A stretch of 64,000 nt of DNA. Origin: Meiothermus ruber DSM 1279. Its GTDB lineage: Bacteria > Deinococcota > Deinococci > Deinococcales > Thermaceae. Made by a program: the position numbers and the translations under genes. Positions 33,299 to 41,119 of the stretch are shown piece after piece; the stretch's first letter is position 1, and each line of letters begins with the position of its first letter. The DNA is taken from assembly GCF_000024425.1 (NCBI RefSeq), contig NC_013946.1:2728001-2792000 (forward strand), written 5' to 3'. The notes below the pieces were generated by a model. That model saw only the letters and a list, made by a program, of their open reading frames with translations. It did not search any database and had not been told where the DNA came from.

Positions 33299-34144
33299 CT
33301 AACGCAGTCGCAAGCTCCAGGCGTACTCCAGAATCCTGGCCGGGATGTCCACCCCGGTGGTGCTCACCGAGTTCTTGAACTCCATGGTGTGGTTGACCTC
33401 GTTGACCAGCAGGCCTCGAGGCGACTCGAACAGGTCGATGGCCACCACCCCACCCCCCACCGCCCGGGCCGCCCTGACCGCCAGCTCGGCCAGCTCGGGC
33501 GTTACCGGGCAGTTGGAGGCCTTGCCCCCGCGGGCGGTGTTGGTAATCCAGTGGGTCGAGGAGCGGTAGATGGCCCCAATGCAGGTATCCCCCACCACAA
33601 AGGCCCGGATGTCCCGGCCGCCTTTGTCCACCAGCTCCTGTATGTAGAAAAGCTGGTGCTGGTAACCGCCCAGCACCTCCTTGTGCTCGAGCACCGTCTC
33701 GGCGGCATCGCGGTCACGGATCAGCGAGAGCAGGCGACCCCAGCTCCCCACCACCGGCTTCATCACCACCGGGTAGCCCATCTGCTCGATCAGCTTGAGG
33801 GCTTCCTCGGCCTCGGTAGCCAGGGCGGTTCGGGGCTGGGGCACCCCATGGGCCTCCAGGGCACAGCTTGTGGCCCATTTGTCACCGCACACCTCGATCA
33901 CTTCCGGGGCGTTCACCACCGGAATCCCCAGGCTTTTTAAGTAGCGCGAAACAGCCAGGCCCTTGCTCTGGGAGACCAGGCGCTCCACCGCACAGGTAAC
34001 GCCCTCGAGCTCCGGCGGGCGTTCCCCCAGGCGCATGGGCATCTGCTTGGCGTAGATTTTCTTGAAAGGAATGCCCAGCCCCTCGGCAGCCTTGAAGAGC
34101 ATCTCCTCGTCGGGGCGGATGCGGTCGTACAGAATCGCCAGCAT
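33299..34144 (-). CDS. lysX: [LysW]-aminoadipate ligase (ATP-grasp)
   Basis: A 281-residue ATP-grasp ligase of the RimK family. It joins the alpha-amino group of aminoadipate to the C-terminal Glu of LysW, protecting it for the following steps. Typical segments are [47 protein letters not shown] and [12 protein letters not shown]. The length equals that of the Thermus enzyme (about 280). It lies 50 bases downstream of lysW. Confidence 0.95.
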   Translation of the reverse strand: MLAILYDRIRPDEEMLFKAAEGLGIPFKKIYAKQMPMRLGERPPELEGVTCAVERLVSQSKGLAVSRYLKSLGIPVVNAPEVIEVCGDKWATSCALEAHGVPQPRTALATEAEEALKLIEQMGYPVVMKPVVGSWGRLLSLIRDRDAAETVLEHKEVLGGYQHQLFYIQELVDKGGRDIRAFVVGDTCIGAIYRSSTHWITNTARGGKASNCPVTPELAELAVRAARAVGGGVVAIDLFESPRGLLVNEVNHTMEFKNSVSTTGVDIPARILEYAWSLRLR

Positions 34145-34194
34145 AAAAAATCAGGGGTCGGGAGCAGGCCGGCGGGCCCGCTCCCGGGTGCTAT

Positions 34195-34359
34195 TTACTC
34201 GCCCCAGTCCTCCGCTTCCTCGGGGGCCGTCTGTAGCTTGAGGGGCTCCAGCCCCACCACCTCGAGCTCCGCACCACAGGTCTCACAGACCACCAGCTCC
34301 CCCAGCTCAGGGCTCTCCAGTTCGATCGGGCTTCCACATTCCACACACTCGGCAGTCAT
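34195..34359 (-). CDS. lysW: Lysine biosynthesis amino-group carrier protein LysW
   Basis: A 54-residue acidic protein, the same length as T. thermophilus LysW. Two zinc-ribbon cysteine pairs, Cys5/Cys8 and Cys25/Cys28, form a small globular head. The C terminus is EDWGE; Glu54 is the residue that LysX joins to alpha-aminoadipate. The body includes LGELVVCETCGAELEVVGLEP. LysW then presents the substrate to LysZ and LysY. It has an AAGGAGCG ribosome site and lies between the tandem zinc-ribbon gene and lysX. Confidence 0.96.
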   Translation of the reverse strand: MTAECVECGSPIELESPELGELVVCETCGAELEVVGLEPLKLQTAPEEAEDWGE

Positions 34360-34381
34360 AATCGCTCCTTCCACCTCGTCG

Positions 34382-34693
34382 CTAGTCCAGATCGTCTTCC
34401 TCGTCTATTTCCGACCAGTCCGGCGTAAAACGATGCCCACACTCCGGGCATACCACCTCTTCTTCGCTGCCATCCACCTCGAAGGTCAGGCCGCACTCCG
34501 GGCAGTCCACGAAAAAGCCTTCCTCGCCATCCTCAATCACCACCACCTCGAGCGGATCGGTCGAGAGAATTTGCAGGTAGGCCCCGCAGGACTCGCACTC
34601 GATGTAATCATCGGACGTGAGTTCCTCGAGGTCTTCAGCGAGCAGGTAGTTGGGCTCGTTGCACACCGGACAGATCACTTCTATATCTCCCAT
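34382..34693 (-). CDS. Tandem zinc-ribbon acidic protein in the lysine operon
   Basis: A 103-residue protein with four CxxC pairs: CPVC (9-12), CESC, CPEC and CPEC, i.e. two zinc ribbons in a row. The composition is strongly acidic and the C terminus is DWSEIDEEDDLD. It resembles two LysW-like heads but lacks the terminal EDWGE used for ligation. A small gene of unknown role, described as orfE, occupies a similar place in the Thermus lysine cluster, which I recall only generally. It lies 21 bases after lysU and 22 before lysW, so it is surely co-expressed with the pathway. Confidence 0.85.
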   Translation of the reverse strand: MGDIEVICPVCNEPNYLLAEDLEELTSDDYIECESCGAYLQILSTDPLEVVVIEDGEEGFFVDCPECGLTFEVDGSEEEVVCPECGHRFTPDWSEIDEEDDLD

Positions 34694-34714
34694 AAAGGCC
34701 TCAACCGCCCCAGT

Positions 34715-35218
34715 TTACCCTTCAAGCCCTTCGCCGGGAAACCGCCCATACTTGCGGTAGTACTCCAGGATGCTGCCCTCTTTGAGGGCTTCCAGCAGAA
34801 AGGCCGGGGGTGGGCGGAGCCGGAAGGTCTCGGCCCCGCGCCGCAGTATGCCCTGCTCAAAGTCCAGCTCCACCTCATCGCCGTCTTGCAAAGCTTCCAC
34901 CACCTCCGGGGCCTCAAAGGGCATGATGCCCAGGTTAACCAGGTTGCGGTAGAAGATACGGGCATAGCTTTTGGCAATAATGGCCTTCAGGCCCAGCTTA
35001 CGCAGGGCTTCTGGCGCATACTCACGCGAAGAGCCAAGGCCGGTGTTCTTGCCGCAAACCAGAATATCGCCCGGTCGGTAGTTGGAGGCAAAATCGGGGC
35101 GTATGTGGGCGAAAGCATAGGTGTGAAATTTATCCTCGCCCACCATAAAAGGGGCGTACTTGCCGGGCAAGATGTCGTCGGTGTTGATGGCATCGCCAAA
35201 CTTCCAGACCCTAGGCAC
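34715..35218 (-). CDS. lysU: Homoaconitase small subunit
   Basis: A 167-residue swivel-domain subunit of the aconitase/IPM isomerase family, also called HacB. It contains KFGDAINTDDILPGKY near the N terminus and GLGSSREYAPEAL, the substrate-recognition loop. With LysT it converts homocitrate to homoisocitrate. The start is put at GTG 35218, which overlaps the lysT stop by 8 bases and follows GGAGG; the open frame extends 14 residues further without support. Confidence 0.94.
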   Translation of the reverse strand: MPRVWKFGDAINTDDILPGKYAPFMVGEDKFHTYAFAHIRPDFASNYRPGDILVCGKNTGLGSSREYAPEALRKLGLKAIIAKSYARIFYRNLVNLGIMPFEAPEVVEALQDGDEVELDFEQGILRRGAETFRLRPPPAFLLEALKEGSILEYYRKYGRFPGEGLEG

Positions 35219-36461
35219 GGGACACCTCCAGCTCTTCCGGGGTGGTGATGTAACCAGCAACCGCCGAAGCAGCAGCTACCCGGGGCGAGGCCAGGTAAAT
35301 TTCGGCATCGGCCGCCCCCATCCGGCCTCTAAAGTTGCGGTTGGAGGTGCTCACGCACACCTCGCCGGGGGCCAGCACGCCCTGGTGCCGCCCCATGCAG
35401 GGCCCGCAACCCGGGGTGCCCAGCGTGGCCCCGGCTTGCAACAGGGTGAGCAGGGTGCCATCGGCGGTGGCCTCCTCCAGCACCTGCGACGAGGCCGGTA
35501 TCACCAGCAACCGCACCCCCGGTGCCACTTTGCGACCTTTGAGAATTTCGGCCACCTGGTGCAGGTCATCCAGCCGTCCGTTGGTACAGGTGCCCACAAA
35601 CACCTGATCCACCTTCTTACCCCTCACCTTTGCCACTTCTTCCACGTTATCCACATAAAACGGCACCGAGACCCTGGGGGTAAGGGCTGCCAGATCGATC
35701 TCGATCTCGCGCGCGTAAACCGCATCGGGGTCGGGGTAAAGCCAGTCGGGCACCTCATACATGTCCAGAATTTCCCCGCTGGGCACCACCAGCCCACACT
35801 TGGCCCCAGCCTCCACGGTGAGGTTGGCCAGGGTCAGGCGCTGGCTACGGGTCAGGGCCTCGGCCCCCTCCACCAGGTGCATCTCGATGCTCATGTAGGT
35901 AGCCCCATCGGCGGTCAGCACTCGAATCATCTCGAGGGCCGCATCCTTTGCGGTCACACCCGGTGCAAGCTGCCCCCGGAAGGTAACCTTGACGGTTTCC
36001 GGCACGCGCAACCAGGTGCGCCCTGAGGCCGCGGCCAGCGCGATATCGGTAGCCCCCATCCCGCTGCCAAAGCACCCAATGCCGCCGTAGGTGGTGGAGT
36101 GGCTGTCCGAGCCCAGCACGATACCCCCCGGCAAGGCCAGGCGCTCCTCCACCAGCACCTGGTGGCAGATACCCCGCCCCACGTCGAACACCCGGCAGCC
36201 ATACCGCTTGCCCCAGGCACGAATTTCCTGCTGGGCCTTGGCCACCTCCACATTGGCGGCGGGGGCCACATGGTCAATCACGATGGCGACCTTTTCCGGG
36301 AAGCGCGGCGTGGCGCCCAATTGCTCCAGTCGCTTGAAAAAGCTCCCGGCAATGGAGTCCACCACCATCACCTGATCCACCTCCACCACCACCAACTCAC
36401 CAGCCTCGACCTGACGGCCGGCTCGCCGAGAAAGGATTTTTTCCGCTAAAGTTAGTCCCAT
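35211..36461 (-). CDS. lysT: Homoaconitase large subunit
   Basis: A 416-residue member of the LeuC-type aconitase group, also called HacA. [4Fe-4S] ligands are expected in VGTCTNGRLDD and in GTPGCGPCMGRHQG. VLGSDSHSTTYGGIGCFGSGMGATD is the conserved substrate and cluster region. It holds the catalytic centre of homoaconitase. ATG 36461 (or GTG 36464 next to it) follows AGGAGGGGG. It is separated from hcs by 50 bases. Confidence 0.95.
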   Translation of the reverse strand: MGLTLAEKILSRRAGRQVEAGELVVVEVDQVMVVDSIAGSFFKRLEQLGATPRFPEKVAIVIDHVAPAANVEVAKAQQEIRAWGKRYGCRVFDVGRGICHQVLVEERLALPGGIVLGSDSHSTTYGGIGCFGSGMGATDIALAAASGRTWLRVPETVKVTFRGQLAPGVTAKDAALEMIRVLTADGATYMSIEMHLVEGAEALTRSQRLTLANLTVEAGAKCGLVVPSGEILDMYEVPDWLYPDPDAVYAREIEIDLAALTPRVSVPFYVDNVEEVAKVRGKKVDQVFVGTCTNGRLDDLHQVAEILKGRKVAPGVRLLVIPASSQVLEEATADGTLLTLLQAGATLGTPGCGPCMGRHQGVLAPGEVCVSTSNRNFRGRMGAADAEIYLASPRVAAASAVAGYITTPEELEVSRA

Positions 36462-36511
36462 CACCCCCTCCTATCACCAGTGGCTATACATCCAGACTCT
36501 GCAGGAAGCTC

Positions 36512-37750
36512 TCAATCCAGGTTCTCCAGCCGCGCGGTGGGCACCTCCTCGGGTAGGGTATGGCGCAGCAGGCCGTGGGCCTCAGCAATTTCCAGCAAAA
36601 GCTCCTCGGGTTTCTTCCGGCGCCCAATCTCGCTGGTACGGCCCTTGAACTCCTGGGCGATCTGCTTGGCCTGCTCTTTGCTGATCACAAAGCCTTCCAC
36701 TTCTTTCAGATAGTAGTAAATCAGGTTCCAGCCCGACAGGGGCCCCAGCAGTAACTGGTTTTTGTCCACCCCAAAGTCGTGCAGGTTGTGGGCCTCGTAG
36801 ACTTTCTTTTCATTCAGAACGGCCTTCTGGTGCACACCAGCGGTATGGGTGCGGTTGGTCAGCGAGACCGGCTCGGTGTAAGGCACCAGCGTACCCAGAA
36901 TAGAGGCCATCAGCACGTTGAGGGGATAGCACTGGCTCAGGTTGTACTGCTGGGCTATCTCGGGGTAGCGCTTCGAGAGGTTGAAAAGCACCCCCGTTAC
37001 CGAGGGGATGCCCGAGCGCTCGGCCAGGCCCCAGATGGAGGCATCCACATAGCGCACCCCGGCCCGCACCGCGGCAATTACGTTGGCCAGGGCCAGTCCC
37101 CGATCGTTGTGAAAGTGGCACTCAAGCGCCACATTAGGATAGCGCTGGCGTAGCTGGGCCACCACAGCACTCACATCCTCGGGCTCAGCTATACCCACGG
37201 TATCGGGCATGCCCAGGGTATTTACATAGGGGTAAATGGCGTCGTAGAGGCGAAAGATATCCTCGAGCGGGGTGCGGAAAGCGTCTTCGGCGCTAAATCG
37301 GATATACAGATCCGGATGGGCCGCGCGGGTAGTGGCAATCACCTCCTGAACCAGTTGCACCGATTCCTCCAGGGATTTTTGGGCATTGTGCTGCTGGGCC
37401 AGGGGCGAAACCCCCAGGTAAAGATTCAGACCATTGCAGCCGGTCTCGAGCGCCTGCTCAATGTCCTGCAGGTTGCAGCGGCAGTGGGCCAGGAAGCGAA
37501 GGGGCTTCTGGGTGAGCGCGCTGGCATGGGCTATTAGCTCCCGCACATCCTGCGCCTCGGCCACTCCCACCACCGGTGAAAAAAACTCGAAGTGGGTGAC
37601 GCCCAGCTCGAGCAAGCCGGTCATCAAAACCTTCTTCTCTTCCAGTGTGAACCGGTACTTCTCGGTATCGAACAAAAGCGGCGACTGCTGGCCGTCGCGG
37701 AAGGTGGTGTCGACGATTTCAATGCGGTGGGCTGGGGTGGACGCTGGCAT
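36512..37750 (-). CDS. hcs: Homocitrate synthase
   Basis: A 412-residue DRE-TIM metallolyase that condenses 2-oxoglutarate with acetyl-CoA to homocitrate, the committed step of the aminoadipate route. The N-terminal IEIVDTTFRDGQQSP carries the metal-binding DTTFRDG motif, and LECHFHNDRGLA supplies the HxH metal ligands. This step is feedback inhibited by lysine in Thermus. ATG 37750 (MPASTP) is selected because AGGAG lies just upstream, after the attenuator T-run; 10 upstream codons read through that T-run and are not credible. Confidence 0.96.
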   Translation of the reverse strand: MPASTPAHRIEIVDTTFRDGQQSPLLFDTEKYRFTLEEKKVLMTGLLELGVTHFEFFSPVVGVAEAQDVRELIAHASALTQKPLRFLAHCRCNLQDIEQALETGCNGLNLYLGVSPLAQQHNAQKSLEESVQLVQEVIATTRAAHPDLYIRFSAEDAFRTPLEDIFRLYDAIYPYVNTLGMPDTVGIAEPEDVSAVVAQLRQRYPNVALECHFHNDRGLALANVIAAVRAGVRYVDASIWGLAERSGIPSVTGVLFNLSKRYPEIAQQYNLSQCYPLNVLMASILGTLVPYTEPVSLTNRTHTAGVHQKAVLNEKKVYEAHNLHDFGVDKNQLLLGPLSGWNLIYYYLKEVEGFVISKEQAKQIAQEFKGRTSEIGRRKKPEELLLEIAEAHGLLRHTLPEEVPTARLENLD

Positions 37751-37762
37751 AAACTCCTTTAT

Positions 37763-37793
37763 AAAAAAAACCGCCCGCAAGCTGTGTGCGGGC
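37763..37793 (-). terminator. Attenuator terminator before hcs
   Basis: On the minus strand GCCCGC (37793-37788), a 9-base loop and GCGGGC (37778-37773) are followed by GG and eight T (37770-37763). This is an intrinsic terminator lying between the promoter and hcs. A second GCCCGC occurs just upstream (about 37814-37809) and could pair with the same 3' arm, giving alternative folds. Confidence 0.85.
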
Positions 37794-37818
37794 CGGGATA
37801 CGCAGTGCGCGGGCTAGC

Positions 37819-37863
37819 TCAGACTAGCCTCCCGGCACTGGATTTTTTTGCACTTAAGATCAT
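37819..37863 (-). CDS. Leader peptide of the lysine operon attenuator
   Basis: A 14-codon reading frame, MILSAKKSSAGRLV, with two adjacent AAA lysine codons. Its ATG lies 11 bases after the -10 box TACACT, so the transcript starts only a few bases before it. Its stop codon (37821-37819) falls in the loop of a GGCTAG-tctgag-CTAGCC hairpin (37829-37812), just ahead of the terminator. Ribosome stalling at the Lys codons when lysyl-tRNA is scarce would favour read-through into hcs. A short Lys-containing leader with attenuation has, as I recall, been described for Thermus hcs. Confidence 0.8.
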   Translation of the reverse strand: MILSAKKSSAGRLV

Positions 37864-37873
37864 CCCAGGGGGC

Positions 37874-37903
37874 AGTGTACCTATGCACCGTTATTGCTGT
37901 CAA
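37874..37903 (-). promoter_or_regulatory. Promoter of the lysine operon
   Basis: On the minus strand TTGACA (37903-37898), an 18-base spacer and TACACT (37879-37874). The -35 box is a perfect consensus. Transcription would begin near 37867, just before the leader peptide. Between here and 38010 a hairpin CTGGAT/ATCCAG (37957-37976) is seen without a T-run. Confidence 0.8.
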
Positions 37904-38010
37904 GACGGTGTAATCGGTCAACCACGAACAGTTCACCATCCACGGCAGGATTCATACTGGATCCCCAAAAATCCAGCCATAGCAAAACCTATCCCAGACC
38001 AGCGGCTCCA

Positions 38011-39210
38011 TCAGCGGCGCTCAACGCTGCTGGCGCGGCGCTGGGCCTCTTCCAGCACCTGTCTGGCGTTGGCGTTGCCTTTCAGGGCGCGCTCGAGGGC
38101 GTCCTCCAGGAAGCTGTACCAGATGGTAAACTCGGGGTCTTGCAGCCACACATCGGCGTGCTCTACCTGGCTGAAGGCCACCCGACGGCGGGGATCTTCT
38201 TTGTAAAAGTCTTCCAGCAAAGGCTGAGCGGCCCGGCGCATGGGCATGTAGTAGGTGGCCTTGACCCATTTGGCGATGTTGGCCGGCTCCATAGCAAAGC
38301 GCCAGAAGGCCACAGCCCCACGGGCCTGCTGCTCACTGGCCCCGCGGAGCACCACCAGGGTGCCACCCGCCAGCGGCACTTTTCCACCTTCCGTGCGGGG
38401 TACCGCTGCAACTCCCAGCCTGAAAGGGATGGGGGCGCGGTTTTCGATCAGCGGCCACAGGGTAATGGGCGCGACGCCCATAAAGGTCTTGGTGCGCAAA
38501 AAGTCGGCGACGGAGAACTGGGCCTCGGCGATGTTCCGGCTCTGGGCTATGTTCTTCCGCACCATGTCCTGCAGGAACTCGAGGGTCTCCACCACCTTGG
38601 GGTTGGTAAAATCCGGGCGGCCCTGGCTGTCCACAATAGATCCTCCCCGGCTCATCACCATTACCACAAAGCTGTAGATGTCGCTCGAGACCGTGTACCC
38701 CTTGGCGGCCCGGGTGGTCAAGCGCTGCGCCGCCGTGACCACATCATTCCAGGAGCGCGGGACGCCCAACCCTTTGGCAGCAAACTGGTCGGCGTTGTAG
38801 AAAAACACCGGAATCGAGAGGCCTATCGGCAGCCCATAGGTGCGGCCCCGCAGCTTGCCGGTCTCCAGGAATCCGGGGTAAAAATCCCCGGGCAGGTTTC
38901 CTAAGTACTCATCCAGCGGCTGGGCTACGTTGTCCTGCACCATCCGCCCCAAAAAGGAAATCTCAGCATGAAACAGCGCCGGGGCTCCCCCAGAACGCAG
39001 CGCCGCCAGGAGTTTTAGACCCCCTTCGCGGTAATCCCCCACAAAGCTGGGCACAATTCGGTAGTCCCGCTGACGGCTATTAAAATCGCGGATTATCTCT
39101 TCTAGGGGCTCCTGGCCCGGAGGGCCTGCGGTGTGCCAAAAAGGTATCTCAACCGGGCGCTGGGCCAAAGCCCATCCCACTCCAACCAACAGTACCATCA
39201 ACCAGCGCAT
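38011..39210 (-). CDS. ABC transporter substrate-binding protein, sugar/glycerol-phosphate (UgpB) type
   Basis: A 399-residue exported binding protein of the cluster 1 family. The signal peptide is MRWLMVLLVGVGWALA, and the mature part begins QRPVEIPFWHTAGPPGQEPLEE, like UgpB proteins that bind glycerol-3-phosphate or oligosaccharides. SQVEHADVWLQDPEFT near the C terminus also fits. ATG 39210 is preferred over ATG 39219, because GGAGG touches the latter and lies 9 bases from the former. It comes last in the transporter operon, after two permease genes. Confidence 0.88.
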   Translation of the reverse strand: MRWLMVLLVGVGWALAQRPVEIPFWHTAGPPGQEPLEEIIRDFNSRQRDYRIVPSFVGDYREGGLKLLAALRSGGAPALFHAEISFLGRMVQDNVAQPLDEYLGNLPGDFYPGFLETGKLRGRTYGLPIGLSIPVFFYNADQFAAKGLGVPRSWNDVVTAAQRLTTRAAKGYTVSSDIYSFVVMVMSRGGSIVDSQGRPDFTNPKVVETLEFLQDMVRKNIAQSRNIAEAQFSVADFLRTKTFMGVAPITLWPLIENRAPIPFRLGVAAVPRTEGGKVPLAGGTLVVLRGASEQQARGAVAFWRFAMEPANIAKWVKATYYMPMRRAAQPLLEDFYKEDPRRRVAFSQVEHADVWLQDPEFTIWYSFLEDALERALKGNANARQVLEEAQRRASSVERR

Positions 39211-39290
39211 CTGCTTCATCCTCCGTGGTTTACCCAGTTTCAGTTTGCCATAGCCTGTGTGAGAAAAAAGTTCGAATCATCAAAAGGGGC

Positions 39291-40085
39291 TTACCCTTTG
39301 AGGCCTTCTTCAAAGGTTTCCACAATCCGGCGCTCATAGAGCAAGTAAATGATCACCAGGGGCAGGGTAGCGGCCAGTGCCGCTGCCGACAAAGGCCCCC
39401 AATCGGCCGGATTCTGGCGCTGCAGGTCGGTAATCCAGGTCTGAACGGTTTTAAGTTCTTTGCTGCCAGCCACAATCCGCGGGTACAGCACCAGGTTCCA
39501 GTGCGCCGCAAAGGCCAGCACCCCGGCTGCAATTAGCTGAGGGCGCAAAAGCGGCAACAGGATGCGGGTGAGCAAAACGCGGTGACCAGCCCCATCAATC
39601 CGGGCGGCCTCGAGCAGTTCTTCCGGGACGGTGCGCATCCCCTGGAACAGCAAATACACAATGAACGGACTGGCCGCAAAGGGCAGCACCAAAGCCCAGA
39701 TGGTATCCAAGATCTTCAGCCCTACCAACAGACCATACAAAGGAACCAGCAGCAACTCGACTGGAATAGCCAGCAGCACCAGAAAAAACGGCAGGAGCCT
39801 GGCCCCCTCCTTAATGGCATAGGCCGCCAGAAAGCCGGTGGCGAGCTGAAGCAGGGTTACGCTCCCGGTTAAGAGCACCGAGAACAGCAGGCGTCCCCAA
39901 AAACCCTCCCAAAAACCCTCCCGGCCCAGCACCTCGAAATTAGCCAGGCTGAAGCCAAGCTGTCCAAAGATGTTGCCGCTAAAAACCGCCTCGGGCGGAA
40001 TAAAAGCCGCATAGGCCATCCAGATGAAAGGCAGGGCCACCAGGAAGGCCACCGTCCACACCAGCAGATGGCCTAGCCAGCGCAC
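39291..40085 (-). CDS. ABC transporter permease (MalG/UgpE type)
   Basis: A 264-residue inner-membrane permease with about six hydrophobic segments. The EAA loop, the contact for the ATPase, is EELLEAARIDGAGHRVLLTRILLPLLRP near the middle of the C-terminal half. GTG 40085 is chosen because GGAGGT lies 6 bases upstream; longer frames run into the region before the gene. It forms the channel with the following-size permease encoded upstream. Confidence 0.87.
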   Translation of the reverse strand: MRWLGHLLVWTVAFLVALPFIWMAYAAFIPPEAVFSGNIFGQLGFSLANFEVLGREGFWEGFWGRLLFSVLLTGSVTLLQLATGFLAAYAIKEGARLLPFFLVLLAIPVELLLVPLYGLLVGLKILDTIWALVLPFAASPFIVYLLFQGMRTVPEELLEAARIDGAGHRVLLTRILLPLLRPQLIAAGVLAFAAHWNLVLYPRIVAGSKELKTVQTWITDLQRQNPADWGPLSAAALAATLPLVIIYLLYERRIVETFEEGLKG

Positions 40086-40146
40086 GGGCACACCTCCAAG
40101 CAGAAAGCACCAAGCCTGGGTTGTGCTAGAAAAACCAGCCCAACTT

Positions 40147-40980
40147 TCATCTCTCCTCCCGCAGCAGCCGGGCCTGCGCCAGGGCAAAGGCCAGCGTCAA
40201 CAGCAAAATGATCACCGTGAGGGCCGCGGCATAGCCGAGACGGCCCGCTTCGAAACCCGTCTTGTAAAGATAGTAGCCAAGCACCTCGGTGCCTCCGAAG
40301 GGGCCCCCGCGGGTCAACAAAAACACCGCTGTGTAGCCCTGGAGGGTCAAAACGGTGCCAATCACCACCAGAAATGTAATCGCTGGGCGCAGCAGGGGCA
40401 GGGTAATAAAACGAAAAGACTGGGCGGGGGTGGCACCATCCACAGCGGCAGCCTCGAGTAGGGCCTTGGGGATGGCCTTAAGCCGGGCCGAGACCACCAG
40501 CACCCCATAGCCGATGTGCCGCCAGATGGTAAAAAGCATTATCAGGACTAAAGCCCAGAAGGGGCTTTGATCCCAGCGGGGCACCGGAATCAGCGAAGCC
40601 AGGGCACCGTACTCGGGCGAAAAAAGGGTGTACCAGGCCACCGCAGCCCCCCCCAGGGTGACCAAACCTGGCAAAAAAAGCAGGGCTTTGATAGGACGTT
40701 CGTAGGGCTGACCATCCAGGGCCAGGGCCAGCAGCACCGAGAGCAACACGAAAGGCACCAGGGTCATCACCCCAAAAACCAGGGTGATGCGCAGGCTGTT
40801 GTAAAAATCCGGATCGCGCAGTATGTCGCGGTAGTTCTCGAGGCCAACCCCCCGGGGCTCCGATAGCCCCGACCAGTCCCAGGTTGAGAAGCGCAACACA
40901 TCCAAAAATGGGTACAGCAAAAACAGTCCCAGCGAAGCGACTGCTGGGAGAGCAAACCAGAAAGCATTCCTGCGGCCCAT
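40147..40980 (-). CDS. ABC transporter permease (MalF/UgpA type)
   Basis: A 277-residue permease, first gene of the transporter operon. The start MGRRNAFWFALPAVASLGLF at ATG 40980 leads into the first membrane helix. The EAA loop is KALLEAAAVDGATPAQSFRFITLPLLRP. A GGTGGGGT site precedes it. No ATP-binding gene is in or beside the operon, so it probably shares a housekeeping MsmK/UgpC-type ATPase encoded elsewhere. Confidence 0.87.
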   Translation of the reverse strand: MGRRNAFWFALPAVASLGLFLLYPFLDVLRFSTWDWSGLSEPRGVGLENYRDILRDPDFYNSLRITLVFGVMTLVPFVLLSVLLALALDGQPYERPIKALLFLPGLVTLGGAAVAWYTLFSPEYGALASLIPVPRWDQSPFWALVLIMLFTIWRHIGYGVLVVSARLKAIPKALLEAAAVDGATPAQSFRFITLPLLRPAITFLVVIGTVLTLQGYTAVFLLTRGGPFGGTEVLGYYLYKTGFEAGRLGYAAALTVIILLLTLAFALAQARLLREER

Positions 40981-40990
40981 ACCCCACCCG

Positions 40991-41010
40991 TGTTTGGCCA
41001 CGGCCAAACA
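40991..41010. promoter_or_regulatory. Perfect 20-bp palindrome, probable repressor operator of the ABC transporter operon
   Basis: TGTTTGGCCACGGCCAAACA has two perfectly complementary 9-base arms around AC. It lies immediately downstream of a -10 box TATAGT (minus strand, 41026-41021), where a bound repressor would block transcription. Size and symmetry fit a LacI- or GntR-type sugar regulator. No regulator gene is adjacent. Confidence 0.65.
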
Positions 41011-41020
41011 GCACCAGGGT

Positions 41021-41026
41021 ACTATA
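41021..41026 (-). promoter_or_regulatory. -10 box of the ABC transporter operon
   Basis: TATAGT on the minus strand, 40 bases upstream of the first permease ATG. No good -35 hexamer is found at 16-18 bases, which may mean activator dependence. The palindrome follows within 11 bases. Confidence 0.45.
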
Positions 41027-41119
41027 CCAAAACCTTGCCACATGGTTTTACAGCGCATTTTCAGCCCTGGCGCGCGCCACCGATCCGGTGACCGGCGATC
41101 CCGCTGTGCGATAGAAGCC

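Noticed and set aside
37957-37976. CTGGAT/ATCCAG hairpin after the ABC binding-protein gene as a terminator
   Set aside because: Six-base stem with no T-run on the minus strand; kept only as a note.
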